Source: Theobroma cacao
Lineage: Eukaryota; Streptophyta; Magnoliopsida; Malvales; Malvaceae
Assembly: GCF_000208745.1 (NCBI RefSeq)
Contig: NC_030856.1
Span: 6,936,448-7,000,447 of the forward strand
Direction of reading: 5' to 3'
Length of the DNA stretch: 64,000 bases
The first letter of the stretch is position 1, and every line of letters starts with the position of its first letter. This document shows positions 21,917-32,852 of the stretch, piece after piece. The position numbers were made by a program, and so were the translations under genes. Below the pieces are notes generated by a model, which was not told the origin of the DNA, searched no databases, and worked only from the letters and a program-made list of their open reading frames with translations.

Positions 21917-23052
21917 ATTTTCTAGAGAAAAAGGAAGTTATGAAACAAGGGTAGTCGAAAAAGGGCAAGCTAGGGAGGTGAAACTGAAAATGAGTTGGGG
22001 TTGAGGTCGAGGGACATTTTAAATGAAGTACCTGAGAAGTGGAGACATCTCCTTTTCAAGTCAACCAACAAGTCTTTGCAAAATCTCTTAAATTGTCAAA
22101 ATTAAATTAAAAGGAAAAAAAAGAAAAATTGTATGTGCCGTGTTAGAATGAAAAGCATTAAGGCCACTGTGTCCAATCCCACCTGAGACGTTAATAGGAT
22201 TTGCATATTTTTCTTGATTTCTCATTTGATGTATACTTTTATTTTATGCTCTTTGGGATATGCTTATTAGATTCAAATCTCAGTAGAGACACAAAACTAA
22301 TTCATCTTAGAATTGCAACTCATTCCTGTATAACTCACTTGATGTGATAATAAATAAAAAATTATTAAATAAAGGAATTCTTTATTGTAGATTACAGCTA
22401 ATTCACGTCTTTGTCAAAGAAATTATAAAAATTTTCACATTTTGGGATCATCATCAGAAGTTAAAGATAACTTTTTCTTTTCATTTTTTTTCCAAAAAAA
22501 AGAGAGATAGGTCAAAAGTAAGAATTCATGTCAAAAAACAAGCCGTGTGTGAGGGTAAAAAACCATCTAAAATCAAATATTAAACTAATGAATTCACCAT
22601 TTGAACAACAATTTACCTATAACTCATTTCAACCTAATAACTTTAGATCCAATTGATGTTAACATGAGAAGACTCCTATAAGTTTACATGAAAATCTATA
22701 AAACACACCAAATTATGTTTATTTCACTTTGCACTTTCTACAACTGTATCATCCATTGAAGGTAAAATTAAAAAACTGAACACATAAATAAATCCAGCAT
22801 TCAACAAATACATCAAGTTAAGCAAACGCATAAAAGCAATCATTTTTGAAGAATTAAAAATAAAAATGAAACTTATTTAGATAATGAAATGCATAATTCT
22901 ACTTTTATATGAAGTAACTAATTATTCCAGTCATTGTTCATTTAATCAATTACATAATTTTGCTTCAAAGCAACCTTTCAAGCAACAGCAATAACAACCA
23001 ACCCAAACGCAAAACAGATAAAAAGAAAAGAAAAACTGAAATGAAAAATTAC
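21917..23052. promoter_or_regulatory. RLP2 upstream region joined to RAB3GAP2 intron-1 remnant
   Basis: The RLP2 leader and promoter have a TATA-like TTTAAAATG at about 22015-22024 and TTGACT (minus strand) at 22059-22064, about 145 bp before the ATG, in the same conserved block as RLP1 and RLP3. Up to about 22550 the sequence tracks the RLP1 and RLP3 upstream regions. It then switches at about 22555 to sequence matching RAB3GAP2 intron 1 (17948-18240). Most of a unit has been deleted between RLP2 and RLP3. Regulatory role inferred. Confidence 0.5.
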
Positions 23053-23295
23053 CTGTCTATGAATCAAATCACCACGCAAAGAGTAAACCAAGATGAAAGG
23101 AAAGTGGTGCTGGCGTTGGCGATGAGGATAAGAGATCGGTTAGCGAAGGCAAGGCAGTGAGCGTCGAGAGCACAGAGGAGAGTGGTGCTGGCGTTGGGTG
23201 GCGAGCCATCCTTCCTTGCCAGCGCCGAACTCGGACAAGTCTTCGCAGGTGATGCGGCCGAGATCCATCAAGTGACGATGGCTTCGCTTCGACAT
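23053..23295 (-). pseudogene. RAB3GAP2: RAB3GAP2 exon 1 fragment with internal deletion
   Basis: It starts at the ATG 23295-23293 (MSKRSHRHLMDLGRITCEDL, then SEFGAGKEGWLA) and ends at the same HRQ/GT splice donor as copy A. The middle (LILGWSDPDEP... to EIKVIAVGTS) is missing and replaced by a partly repeated stretch. It lies 490 bp downstream of the RLP3 stop, on the same strand. Non-functional. Confidence 0.75.
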
Positions 23296-23785
23296 TGCGT
23301 AGGGCAACTGAGATTACGGATTAGAAAGGAAAGAATTTTGTACATGAAAGGAAAGTGGTGACTTTGTGGGATCCACATGTAGGGTTGGGAAGAAAATTCA
23401 AAAAATTAATTAAAAATAAAAATGAAAGCATTGGAACATGTTTGATTAAAGTCGTGCAAATTACAACAAAATTTTCAATACAAATTCTAAATTCAGAAAA
23501 AAAAATCTTCAGAACTTGTCTTTTCCACATAAAACTTCAGATAAATGCTGCTGAACATGAATAGCAAATAATCAACTAAGAACACCTAGAATTGTTCAAA
23601 CCACTGCCATGGAAAAGCCAGATGCTAGAGAAGCAGGGTCCATTGGATTTGGTTCGAAAGCCACCTTGACAAATAGAAAAAAGAAAACCAAAGGAAAATC
23701 AATTATAGATTACAAAAGCAATGAGAACTTTGTTATTTTTCTACTTTGACAAAAAAACTCACCTATGCATGATCTGGATGTAGTG
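23296..23785 (-). other. RLP3 3' UTR with intron
   Basis: After the RLP3 stop the transcript region continues through CATGCATAG to a GTGAGT donor. A 98-bp intron follows (23665-23762) and ends TTTGTCAAG before GTGGCTTTCGAACC. The rest is AT-rich 3' flank and the RAB3GAP2-type leader. The intron position and both splice sites are shared with psiRLP5 (37748-37845) and psiRLP6 (54244-54337). Confidence 0.65.
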
Positions 23786-26746
23786 CTAGTTTCTTCTTCC
23801 TCTGTTTCTACCAACCCACTTTGTAACATTGTTTTGCCAATCTCTCTCAACCATTCTGATAAACCACCATGGTCTTCCTGTTGTGAATACAATGTATCCC
23901 ATGCTCAATCCTAACACCACTCCACATCCATAGCCCATCATTACAACTTTCCAAATAAAGGCTATTTCAGAACCTTCATCTTCCTTAAGCATTGGTACAG
24001 TTGGTTTTGGTTCTTCATCATTGCCGCATTGCTTTGACAGTGGGAAGCCGCACAGTCCCAAGTTATTGCTATAAGAATCGTTCTCAAAAGTACCAAATTG
24101 ATTCCCATGAGGAATTGGCCCGACAAGATAATTTTTTGAAAGATTTAACACTTCAAGGAATGTCAGATTCGTCATTTGGGAAGGAATTCTGCCACCAAGC
24201 TTGTTTGACGAGAGATCTAACGATTCAAGTGCTACCATATTTCCGAAAGATGGTGGGATAGGACCAGTCAAGTTGTTGTTGGACAAGTTGAGCGTTTGGA
24301 GCAAAATAAGTTCTCCGAGTTCCTTAGGAATTTGTCCACAAAATAAATTGTTCGATAAGTCTATGGACGTGAAACTGGTTAGGGTTTCTGCCAACTCCAT
24401 CTCCAATTTTTTTGTTGTTACATTCACAGAAGCTTTCTTAGAATCACCCATACAATATTTGCAGCCGCGATCTTTCATTGCTCTCAAAGTTTTGAAGAAT
24501 TTTGTTGGCAAGGGGCCGGTGAGCTCATTATGAGAGAGATCAATTATTTGCAATGCCGAGAAGTTAGATGAAGCTATGGAGTTGGGCATGGGACCATGCA
24601 ATCTATTAGATCGCAAAATAAGAACTCGCAGCCAAGGAAGTGAAGCTAACCAATGGGGAAAGGCATCAGCGAACTTGTTGTTCCTTAAATTCAAAATTCT
24701 CAAGGAACTACAATTAGCCAAAGATCGTGGCAGTAATCCTTCCAATTGGTTGTCATTAAGGAAAAGATATCTCAACTGACCATTTGTAAAAGAATCAGGG
24801 ACTTTGCCATAAAAATTATTCATCTCCAAATTCATGAACTCGAGACGAAAGCTGAAATTTCCAAGATAATTTGGAATGGTTCCAGTCAAGTTATTTCTAG
24901 ACAAGTCAAGAAACACAAGTGAACTTTGATTGCAAATCAAAGGATTTGAAAGAATTGGCCCTTGAAGCAAGTTTGATCGAAGGTCAAGAATATGAAGATT
25001 CTTTCCTGGGAATTGTTCCAAAGTGGTCAGAAAATTGTAAGAAAGGTACAACTCGAGCAAGCTTTCCCACCCTTCTGCTTCCCGTTTGGAAATTCCACCA
25101 TAAATCTTGTTATTGGAAAGATCTAAAATCTCCAAATTTGATGTTCGAAAGAAACTTGGGAATTGTGTTATGCTACAAGAAGAGAATGACACATTACAAA
25201 GCTGAGGGAAGGAATAGTTAACATCATTTTCGCTTGCGCTTAATGATAGTAAACTATTATTTGAAAGAACAAGATGGGTAAGATTTTTGAGTTTTGCAAG
25301 CATATTTGACTTGATGACACCACTCAAGTTGTTTGAGGAAAGATCAAGCCTTTCAAGGCTCACAAGATCAAAAAAAGAATTGGGTATTGATCCATGAATG
25401 TCATTAGAACTCAAATAAATATGTTTTAGAGAATTAGGCTTCTGAATTTGGTTGATTGAGCCGGTGAGTTTGTTATGGCTGAGTCCTAAATATTTCAAAG
25501 ATGGCAAAGTAAACAGCCAAGATGGTAGTCCACCACTTATAAGGTTACCGGATAAGAGAATTTCTTCTAGCAATCGAAGCTCACTAACATGATTTGGCAG
25601 GGGACCTTCTAATCGATTATGTGACAAATCTAGTTGGGTGAGTTGTGTGAGATTGAACATAGTTGTTGGAAGTTGACCACTAAAATTGCAGCAAGAAAAT
25701 GACAAAAAAGTCAATTTATTAAGGTTTCCAAAAGCATCTGGAATCTGTCCTCCAAAATCATTTTCAGAAAAATCTAAGTGGATGATTTGACTGAGATTTC
25801 CAATTGATGCAGGAATTGACCCTCTAAAACTGCAAAAGGAAAGGTCCAACAACTTAAGGCCACTACTCAAGTTTGACTTAGGGAAATAATCTGTAAGATT
25901 TCTGTTACTACTTAAATCCATGTGCTGGAGGTATGGGAGGCGAAAAATTTCACTTGGAAATTCCCCATGCAGTTCACACGCTCCGAGACTCAAACGTTCC
26001 AGAGATGAAGTCAAGTTCAAAAAGGAAGGAAGTGCAACATCAGACATATCTACAGAGTCAAGGATAAGGTTTCTTAATTCAGTTAAGTTGCATGCAAGCA
26101 TGTCAAAACCTTGACTATCAAATCTCAAATCGTGATAACCATTATTGGAAAGATCGAGTGAAACCAATTTTGACAGGAGACTGATATCATATGGGATTAA
26201 GTCAGAGAATGAATTATGGGAGAGATTAAGATGGGTCAAACTCACTAATTGATTAAATAACTCTGATGAGATAGAGCCATTGAAATCGTTGAAAGCAAGG
26301 TTGAGTTGTTGGAGTCCTTGACGGTGGAAGAGGCTGCTGTTTTCAAGAAAAGAGCCATGAAGGTTGTTGGAACTAAGATCGAGCCATTGAAGTCTTTGAA
26401 GGTGAAAGAGGCTGCTGTTCGCAGGGAGAGTGCCGTTAAGGCAACTGTTACTAAGGTCGATGCCAATGACATGACCCGTCACCATGTGGCAACTGACTCC
26501 ATCCCATGAACAGCAATCCGTGCTTTCATTCCAAGAATTTGTTGTAGGGTAAGAAGAAGGCACCGAACAATCATCTAGAGAAATGGTGTTTTTCAATTCA
26601 AGCAAGGCAGCTCTCTGCTCTGGGAGGCACAAATGAGCTGAATGAAGAAAAGAGGAAGGGGAACTCAATGAACAATAGACCTGGAAATGCAAGAATGCTA
26701 AAAGCAAGCAAAGGATTCGATACAACATGCTAACCACCTTTCCCAT
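23786..26746 (-). CDS. RLP3: intact LRR receptor-like protein, 986 aa
   Basis: Uninterrupted. Signal peptide (MGKVVSMLYRILCLLLAFLH...), N-cap with cysteines at 40, 60, 78-79 and 86, then LRRs. Compared with RLP2 it has an extra 24-residue LRR at about 113-140 (LQWLDLSSNNLHGSFLE) and lacks the repeat corresponding to RLP2 residues about 576-603 (CLKNQSPNN...). Overall length is therefore similar by chance. The island (about 752-797) is different from RLP2: AMKDRGCKYCMGDSKKASVN, with two extra cysteines. The four closing LRRs, GLCG, acidic KEDEGSE, GxxxG-rich helix (about 930-957) and basic tail WVGRNRGRRN follow. Kinase-less surface receptor; partner and ligand unknown. The 3' UTR carries a 98-bp intron. 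Confidence 0.95.
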   Translation of the reverse strand: MGKVVSMLYRILCLLLAFLHFQVYCSLSSPSSFLHSAHLCLPEQRAALLELKNTISLDDCSVPSSYPTTNSWNESTDCCSWDGVSCHMVTGHVIGIDLSNSCLNGTLPANSSLFHLQRLQWLDLSSNNLHGSFLENSSLFHRQGLQQLNLAFNDFNGSISSELFNQLVSLTHLNLSHNSFSDLIPYDISLLSKLVSLDLSNNGYHDLRFDSQGFDMLACNLTELRNLILDSVDMSDVALPSFLNLTSSLERLSLGACELHGEFPSEIFRLPYLQHMDLSSNRNLTDYFPKSNLSSGLKLLDLSFCSFRGSIPASIGNLSQIIHLDFSENDFGGQIPDAFGNLNKLTFLSFSCCNFSGQLPTTMFNLTQLTQLDLSHNRLEGPLPNHVSELRLLEEILLSGNLISGGLPSWLFTLPSLKYLGLSHNKLTGSINQIQKPNSLKHIYLSSNDIHGSIPNSFFDLVSLERLDLSSNNLSGVIKSNMLAKLKNLTHLVLSNNSLLSLSASENDVNYSFPQLCNVSFSSCSITQFPSFFRTSNLEILDLSNNKIYGGISKREAEGWESLLELYLSYNFLTTLEQFPGKNLHILDLRSNLLQGPILSNPLICNQSSLVFLDLSRNNLTGTIPNYLGNFSFRLEFMNLEMNNFYGKVPDSFTNGQLRYLFLNDNQLEGLLPRSLANCSSLRILNLRNNKFADAFPHWLASLPWLRVLILRSNRLHGPMPNSIASSNFSALQIIDLSHNELTGPLPTKFFKTLRAMKDRGCKYCMGDSKKASVNVTTKKLEMELAETLTSFTSIDLSNNLFCGQIPKELGELILLQTLNLSNNNLTGPIPPSFGNMVALESLDLSSNKLGGRIPSQMTNLTFLEVLNLSKNYLVGPIPHGNQFGTFENDSYSNNLGLCGFPLSKQCGNDEEPKPTVPMLKEDEGSEIAFIWKVVMMGYGCGVVLGLSMGYIVFTTGRPWWFIRMVERDWQNNVTKWVGRNRGRRN

Positions 26747-26887
26747 ATTTTCTCGAGGAAAAGGAAGTTATGAAACAAGGGTAGTCGAAAAGGGCAAGCT
26801 AGGGAGGTGAAACTGAAAATGAGTTGGGGTTGAGGTCAAGGGACATTATAAATGAAGTACCTGAGAAGTGGAGACATCTCCTTTTCA

Positions 26888-26893
26888 AGTCAA
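26888..26893 (-). promoter_or_regulatory. W-box-like TTGACT upstream of RLP3
   Basis: Minus-strand TTGACT about 145 bp before the RLP3 ATG, with a TATA-like TTTATAATG at about 26844-26853. The surrounding block is the same as before RLP1 and RLP2. Function inferred from conservation. Confidence 0.4.
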
Positions 26894-27807
26894 CCAACAG
26901 GTCTTTGCAATATCTCTTAAATTGTCAAAATTAAATTAATGGGATAAAAAGGAAAAGTGATTGTGCCCTGTTAGAATGAAAAAGCATTAAGGACGCTGTA
27001 TCCTATCCCATCTGAGACATTAGTAGGATTTGCATATTTTTCTTGATTTCTCATTTGATGTCTACTTTTATTTTATGCTTGTTGGGATAGGCTTATTAGA
27101 TCCAAATCTTGCCAGAGACACAAAACTAATTCCTCTTAGAATTGCAACTCATTACTTTTTAACTCACTTGATGTGATAATAAAAATTAAAAATTATTAAA
27201 TAAAAGAATTTTTTATTGTAGATTACAGCTAATTCACGTTTTCATCAAAGAAATTATAAAGATTTTCATATTTTGGGATCATCATCAGAAATTAAAGATA
27301 ACTTTTTTTATTTTTTTTCAGAAAAAAAAAGAGAGATAGGTCAAAAGGAAGAATTCATGTCAAAAAGCAAACCGTGTGTGAGGATATGGCACTCAACAAT
27401 GTTAAAGGAAAAGCTTCGAGATAGTAGAAGGAGAGGAATCAGGAAATTGCTGAAAAAGTGTATAAGCATGTTTTTCCCATCCTTCCATTGCATTTTCAAG
27501 TTAAAAGAACCTACTTAAAGTTAGAGTAGCATTATTTTTTCTTATATTTTTGTTTTTACGTGTTTAACTCACCTGATAAAAAATTAAATAATTTAAAAAT
27601 AAATTTTATCAATTTATGATAAATCAATTTATTCATAAATACAATGTTCAAAATTGAATCAATTTACGAACTCAACAGTCAAAAAGATTGTCTTTGTTTA
27701 TATTTTCATGCTTTACACACAGTCAGTCTTCGGTAACTTTCCCAGCAATTATTGATTACTTCAAGTATGGGATATCCTTTTGCCTTTTGTTCTTTATTAA
27801 TTTCTTT

Positions 27808-27839
27808 ATTCTATACAGGATGGAGAACCTGTATAGAAT
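27808..27839. repeat. Perfect 12-bp hairpin
   Basis: ATTCTATACAGG, eight bases, then CCTGTATAGAAT. The right arm continues into sequence shared with 14539 onwards. The left arm is its inverted copy and absent from that sister spacer. It may be a repair or template-switch scar. Confidence 0.6.
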
Positions 27840-29260
27840 TGCTAAAGACTTCTGTTGGCATATAATTCTAAATCGTGCATCATCATGACCTATGAGGTCT
27901 CCTCATGAAAATCCTTACAATTGATAATATTATAGCAGCATATATGAAACCATGGAGGACCAATTAGGAATTAATGGAAAAGTGATGACAGCACTAAATA
28001 ATTTTATAATTCTATGATAAGGTTGTTAAATGTATCTTTTATCAAATTTGAAGTTACTTTTAAAAAGAAATGTAAAATGGGCGAGTAATGTCTTGTCAGA
28101 TAGGAAAGCATCAACCATGTTGTCTAGTTCACATCTTAGAAAAGCCTTTTTTTTTTTTTTCTGGGGATGTGCAATGCAACTGTTCCTTTCGAGAATAAGG
28201 TATGAACTACTTACTGTTCCATAACTGGTATTCTGTTTTTTTTTCTTCTGGCTGTTCCAAAAAGGTGCCTATTGCTTGAAATTACTGTCGAGCATACTTT
28301 AGAATACCAATTGAGGGAAAAATTAGTCAGAACTTCATTTTGCAATGCTTTGCAATTGCTCCTGCATGTATCAGATCATAGTTAACACCATCTTGATTTG
28401 TGTTTCTTTCCAGCTACAATACTTTAGAATGCAACGATCGAAGTCAATTATTACTAATAACTGAAGCTTGAGCTTTTCGTGTGATTTAGACATAAAAAGT
28501 TATCAGATCAATGCTTAGACTTAGATTATTATAAATCGTATCAAATGTGTCAATCCGATATAAACTTTCACATTACGCTGGTGAAATCTTAATCCTGTGA
28601 AATAAGCATTGACTGTGATTATAATGTGTGCCACATTTACTGTGAATGTAATTTGTAATTGTTAAGACTTTCAAGTCAATCATTATTAACAACTTGAACT
28701 TACGAGCCACGTGGTTTAAACTTAAAATTTACTAATAACTTGAAATTTAAAATTTTAAAAGTCATATGGTTTATACTTAAAAATTCACTGAACCCACATC
28801 TAATTTAGATTTGAAAACTAATAACAACTTAAGTATGAGTTTTTGAAGATCACATGATTTAAACATGAAAAATTATTAAATCCACATCTTGTGTAAATTT
28901 GATTATTAAGACTTATATAATTATCCAAATCAACCACTACTGACAACTTGAACTTGCCTAAAATGTTACTGAACTCGTGCTTATACATCCATTAGAACAA
29001 AGTTAAATCTTAAAATTATCATTCATCGACAAAAAATCAAGTCATATTTCTTTATCAAATTAAGCTGTTTTTTTTTTTCCAATTTATTGTCTGTGTGAAA
29101 ATAAACGGAGGCATGATTAGTACTATCATTCTTTCCACAACTTACATTTCATGGCACCTTAATTTGCAGTCACAGAGGAAACGAACAGAGGTGGAGGCCA
29201 AGAAATGAAATATGGAACAAAGAATGAACTTTCTATGTAAAATTATATTCAATTAAAAAC

Positions 29261-31885
29261 GCGATTCAACACTGACAGTTGACCCGAGTCTCCGTTCAAC
29301 AAAAAAACATCCAGAGGAACATAAGGAGAGTCCAATGATGATCCAAACCGGTAAGTTGGCTGTAATAATCTGCAACCTTTAGCACACTGGATGGTTAGGA
29401 GACGTGGTCCGGTTCTCATCTGCCAGACCTGTGCATGATGTGGTCAAGTAAACATTGACTGGAATATAATGCTAAACGTTTTCTCTACTAAATGAAGTTC
29501 GAAGGGCTGCATAAAGAAAACCATCTGGGAAAGATAGTTTCCACTCTCCAATGACACAACTCAATCTAGAACAGCAAAGCCATAAATCTATCAAATGTAT
29601 CTCTGATAGAGGAAAATTAAGTTACATTGAATCCACTCATGAAAGCATCAACGAAGATGTTTTCTTTATGGAGTGAACATAGTTTCGAGTAATCTGTCAA
29701 TCCGTTTGCACAATTATTTCCACACAATTAAAGTAATACATCAATTCATTTCCACAATTATTTCACTATATTTTCGTACTATTCAATCCCAACTATCTAT
29801 AGTGTAAGGGTCCGCTTGTATGTAGCCCTATGCACCCCATAAGCCTGGATGGCTAGATGATATGGACCCACTGCCAAAATGGTAATGCATTGTTGTCATT
29901 GTGATGATAAATCCTACTGACTATTCCTGCTCTTACCATCATGGCCATAATATAAAAATAGATTTTCAAAGTCCTAACAACAAGCACAACAATAAAGAAA
30001 TAATAAGAAATACTTCGAAGAAACATGAACACACCTCAACAATTCCTTTTCGAGGTGCATGAATGGCTAAACAGAGGCAGTAGTCACTCTTTCCTGGTTC
30101 ATAGTAAGAGGAACCTGACCCTATAGCCTCCTTATTGACTAACATTTCCATGAAGAAGCAGTTTGCATCACGATATCCCTGAAGAGTGTATTAGGAAAAC
30201 TGCTTACCGAAAAGGATAAAAGAGCGGTTGCTTTTCAAGAAATTGAAAACCATAGATGCAGAAGAAACCTTCCATAGTCGCACTACTACAAGTGCCTGAG
30301 TATCTAAGAGCAATATACGACCAAGTGAATCTGTAATAGCAGCCAAAGTGCAACTGGGTGATAAGGTGAGCTTTTCACCTTTTCTTGGGTGATCCTTCAA
30401 ACATGTCAAAGGAGAAGCTTGCAAAAGATCATGACATCAATAACACATTCAACAGGTTTTGGCAAAGCCTTAATAAAGAGAAATATGAAAGTGGCTAAGG
30501 TTTGTATGCTAACTAAGCGTGTTAACATGCAGAACACATCAAAAGACACAACGAACTTGTAACATTCTTTGTGTCAGAATATGATAGAAACATTAAAGTT
30601 CTTTCTTAAATAATTAATACTCTCTCTATCCCCTTAAATATTTAATTGCACATCAGAACACACTAAGATGAACTCTTTTGGTGTAAGCCCATAGTTGAAC
30701 AGCAAAAATAAGCATGTGGCAAGGATGACAATAAAAGATTACAAAATGGATTACTAAATACAATAAGCAGAGAAACATGCGAGCAGAGGTTACATGCTTA
30801 ATAATGAGATTGTTGCCACAAATCTTGTGATAGTACCAAAGGAAAAATGAGAACTAAAGATCAGTTAAATGATCTCGGCAACAGCAAACACTCCTGACCA
30901 ATGTAAATCAGCTTCAATCACCTAAAAATTTGAATCTAAGGAAATATTTCTTTCAGAACAATTATAAGTATACATGAATTTTGAGACAAGCACATATTTT
31001 TAGAGATTCACACTACATAATTTAAGTACCATGGAGAAGAAAATAGCAGAACCAAATGAGGAACAATATACAAGTTTAACAAACTTCACCTCGAGCAAAT
31101 GATTGAGGCTTCTCTTCTGACTTCCTCTTTGGCGTTTGTTCACTCCGCCATATCATTTTAGAAAAAGCAATTGTGGAAAATGTTGCAGGCACAACTTTGA
31201 CAAAATAGCTCCTACCAAGGAACGGTTCCTATCTTCTGAAAGTCTTCAACATAATTAAACAAAAGTTTATCAATAAAGCACCAAAAGAAAAGAAAAAAAG
31301 AAGCTACCCATGAAAGAATCCCTTCTTGTAATGAAAGATAAATCATACTATATTTCGAAATGGGAAGAAACTAACCTGAAAGCTTAGATCACAGCATCAT
31401 CTCCAATGGTGACTGCACAATAGTAACGTTGATTTGACTGCACAACAATAAAAGCAGCTGAATTCAAATACCAGAATAACTTCAGAAAGCTTCCATAATT
31501 CATTGACGAAACAAACAAAAGCATAAATAAAATGTCTTATAATGAGTTACCTGTCTATGAATCAAATCACCACGCAAAGAGTAAACCAAGATGAACCCTC
31601 GAGAGGTCCCAACTGCAATCACTTTAATCTCATCAAAAACCAGCCACTCTATGGCCGTGATGTGCTGGGCCTCGATAGGTGACAGTTCGGACGGATCTGG
31701 ACCCGAGGCTCATCCGGGTCGGACCATCCGAGGATGAGAATAAGTGATCGGTTAGCAATGGCGAGAGAATGGGCGTCGAGAGCACAGAGGAGAGTGGTGC
31801 TGGCGTCAGGGGCTAGCCATCCTTCCTTGCCAACGCCAAACTCGGACAAGTCTTCGCTGGCGATGCAGCCGAGAACCGTCAAGTG
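29261..31885 (-). pseudogene. RAB3GAP2: RAB3GAP2 5'-half pseudogene, copy B
   Basis: Exons on the minus strand: exon 1 (31551-31885), exon 4 (31376-31437), exon 5 (31090-31243), exon 6 (30269-30417: SPLTCLKDHPRKGEKLTLSP through LGRILLLDTQALVVVRLWK), GYRD exon (30035-30178: GYRDANCFFMEMLVNKEAIG through APRKGIVE) and VWQM exon (29261-29428: VWQMRTGPRLLTIQC through NGDSGQLSVLNR). The last three are open, and the GYRD and VWQM exons join in frame (GIVE/VWQM). RAB3GAP2 homologues have the same order, including a GYRDA motif and an APR(R/K)GI(L/V)EVW motif. Lesions: exon 1 has lost its ATG by a deletion with a GTG microhomology and has a 1-bp loss near RPN; exons 2 and 3 are gone; exon 4 has a TAA at 31384-31386; exon 5 has the same 1-bp loss as copy A. 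It sits downstream of psiRLP4. Confidence 0.8.
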
Positions 31886-32160
31886 TGAAGAAAATTCAGA
31901 AAATCAATTAAAAAAATTAAAATTAATGTTAAAGCATTGGAACATTTTTAATTAAAATCTTTTAAGTTACAACATTTTTCGATACAAACTTTAGATAAAA
32001 GGGATGAAAGCTGAACATGAAAACCAAATTATCCACTACAACACCCAGAATTGTTTAAACCGCTGTCATGAGAAATGATTGAGCCAGATGTTAGAGAAGC
32101 AGGCTGCATTCGATTCAGTTCCAAAGTCACCCTGACAAGTACAGAAAAATAAAGGAAGAA
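31886..32160 (-). other. psiRLP4 3' region with intron remnant
   Basis: It contains the downstream UTR exon shared by the RLPs (GTGACTTTGGAACTG...) and, immediately 5' of it, the acceptor half of the 3'-UTR intron (ACTTGTCAG). The deletion that gutted psiRLP4 ends inside this intron at about 32160. Confidence 0.6.
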
Positions 32161-32852
32161 TCAATTGTTTAAATCTATGTGCTGGAGGTATGGAAGGCAA
32201 AAAACTTCACTTGGAAATTCCCCATGTAGTTGACAATCTCTGAGACTCAAACGTTCCAGAGATGAAGTCAAGTTCAGAAAGGAAGGAAGTGCAACATCAG
32301 ACATATCTGCAAAGTTAAAGGTAAGGTTTCTTAAATTGGTTAAGTTTTGTGCAAGCATGTTAAAACCTTGGCTATCAAATCTCAAGCTGGAAATATAAGC
32401 AGTCGTGGAAAGATCGAGTGAAACCAATTTTGATAGGAGACTAATTTCATAGGGGATTAAGCCAGAGAATGAATTAGAAGAGAGATTAAGATGAGTCAAA
32501 CTCACTAACTGATTAAATAACTTCGATGAGATAGAGCCATTGAAATTGTTGTGAGCAAGGTTGAGTCGTTGGAGTCCCTGAAGGTGGAAGAGGCTGCTGT
32601 TTTCAAGAAGAAAGCCATCAAGTTTGTTGAAATTGAGGTCGAGTCGTTGGAGTCCTTGAAGGAAGAAGAGACTACTATTACCATGGAGAGTGCCATAAAG
32701 GCAGCTGGCACTGAAGTTGATGCCAATGACATGACCAGTCACCACGTGGTCAATGAAGCTGAATCAAGAAAAGAGGAAGGGGTACTCAATGAAAAAGAGA
32801 CCTGAAAATGCAAGAGAAGGATTTGGAATAACAACCTAAATACCCTTCCCAT
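32161..32852 (-). pseudogene. psiRLP4: RLP gene reduced to signal peptide plus first LRRs
   Basis: The ATG at 32852 opens MGRVFRLLFQILLLHFQVSF, a signal peptide, but hits a stop within 40 codons. A deletion of about 140 bp removed the whole N-cap (LCLPEQR... to ...GVSC) and shifted the frame. From 32745 the LRR frame is open for 194 codons (MVTGHVIGINF... to LQHIDLNN) with the 24-residue LRR duplication. It then jumps straight into the 3'-UTR intron, so roughly 2.2 kb of LRR, island, transmembrane and tail sequence is missing. It cannot make a receptor. A short LRR fragment without a signal peptide is the most it could encode. Confidence 0.9.

Larger units (their letters stand above)
26747..29260. 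repeat. RLP3 upstream region and duplicated spacer blocks
   Basis: 26747-27665 follows the RLP1 upstream region. 27670-27790 is the tail of repeat alpha. 27850-28440 is block beta (like 14575-15200). 28430-28990 is a degenerate series of short related segments containing GTGGTTTAAACTTAAAA-like words, also seen at 15400-15620 and 58440-58530. 28980-29220 matches 8490-8720 and 62700-62940. A perfect 12-bp inverted repeat (ATTCTATACAGG, 8-base loop) lies at 27808-27839. No gene recognised. Confidence 0.5.
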
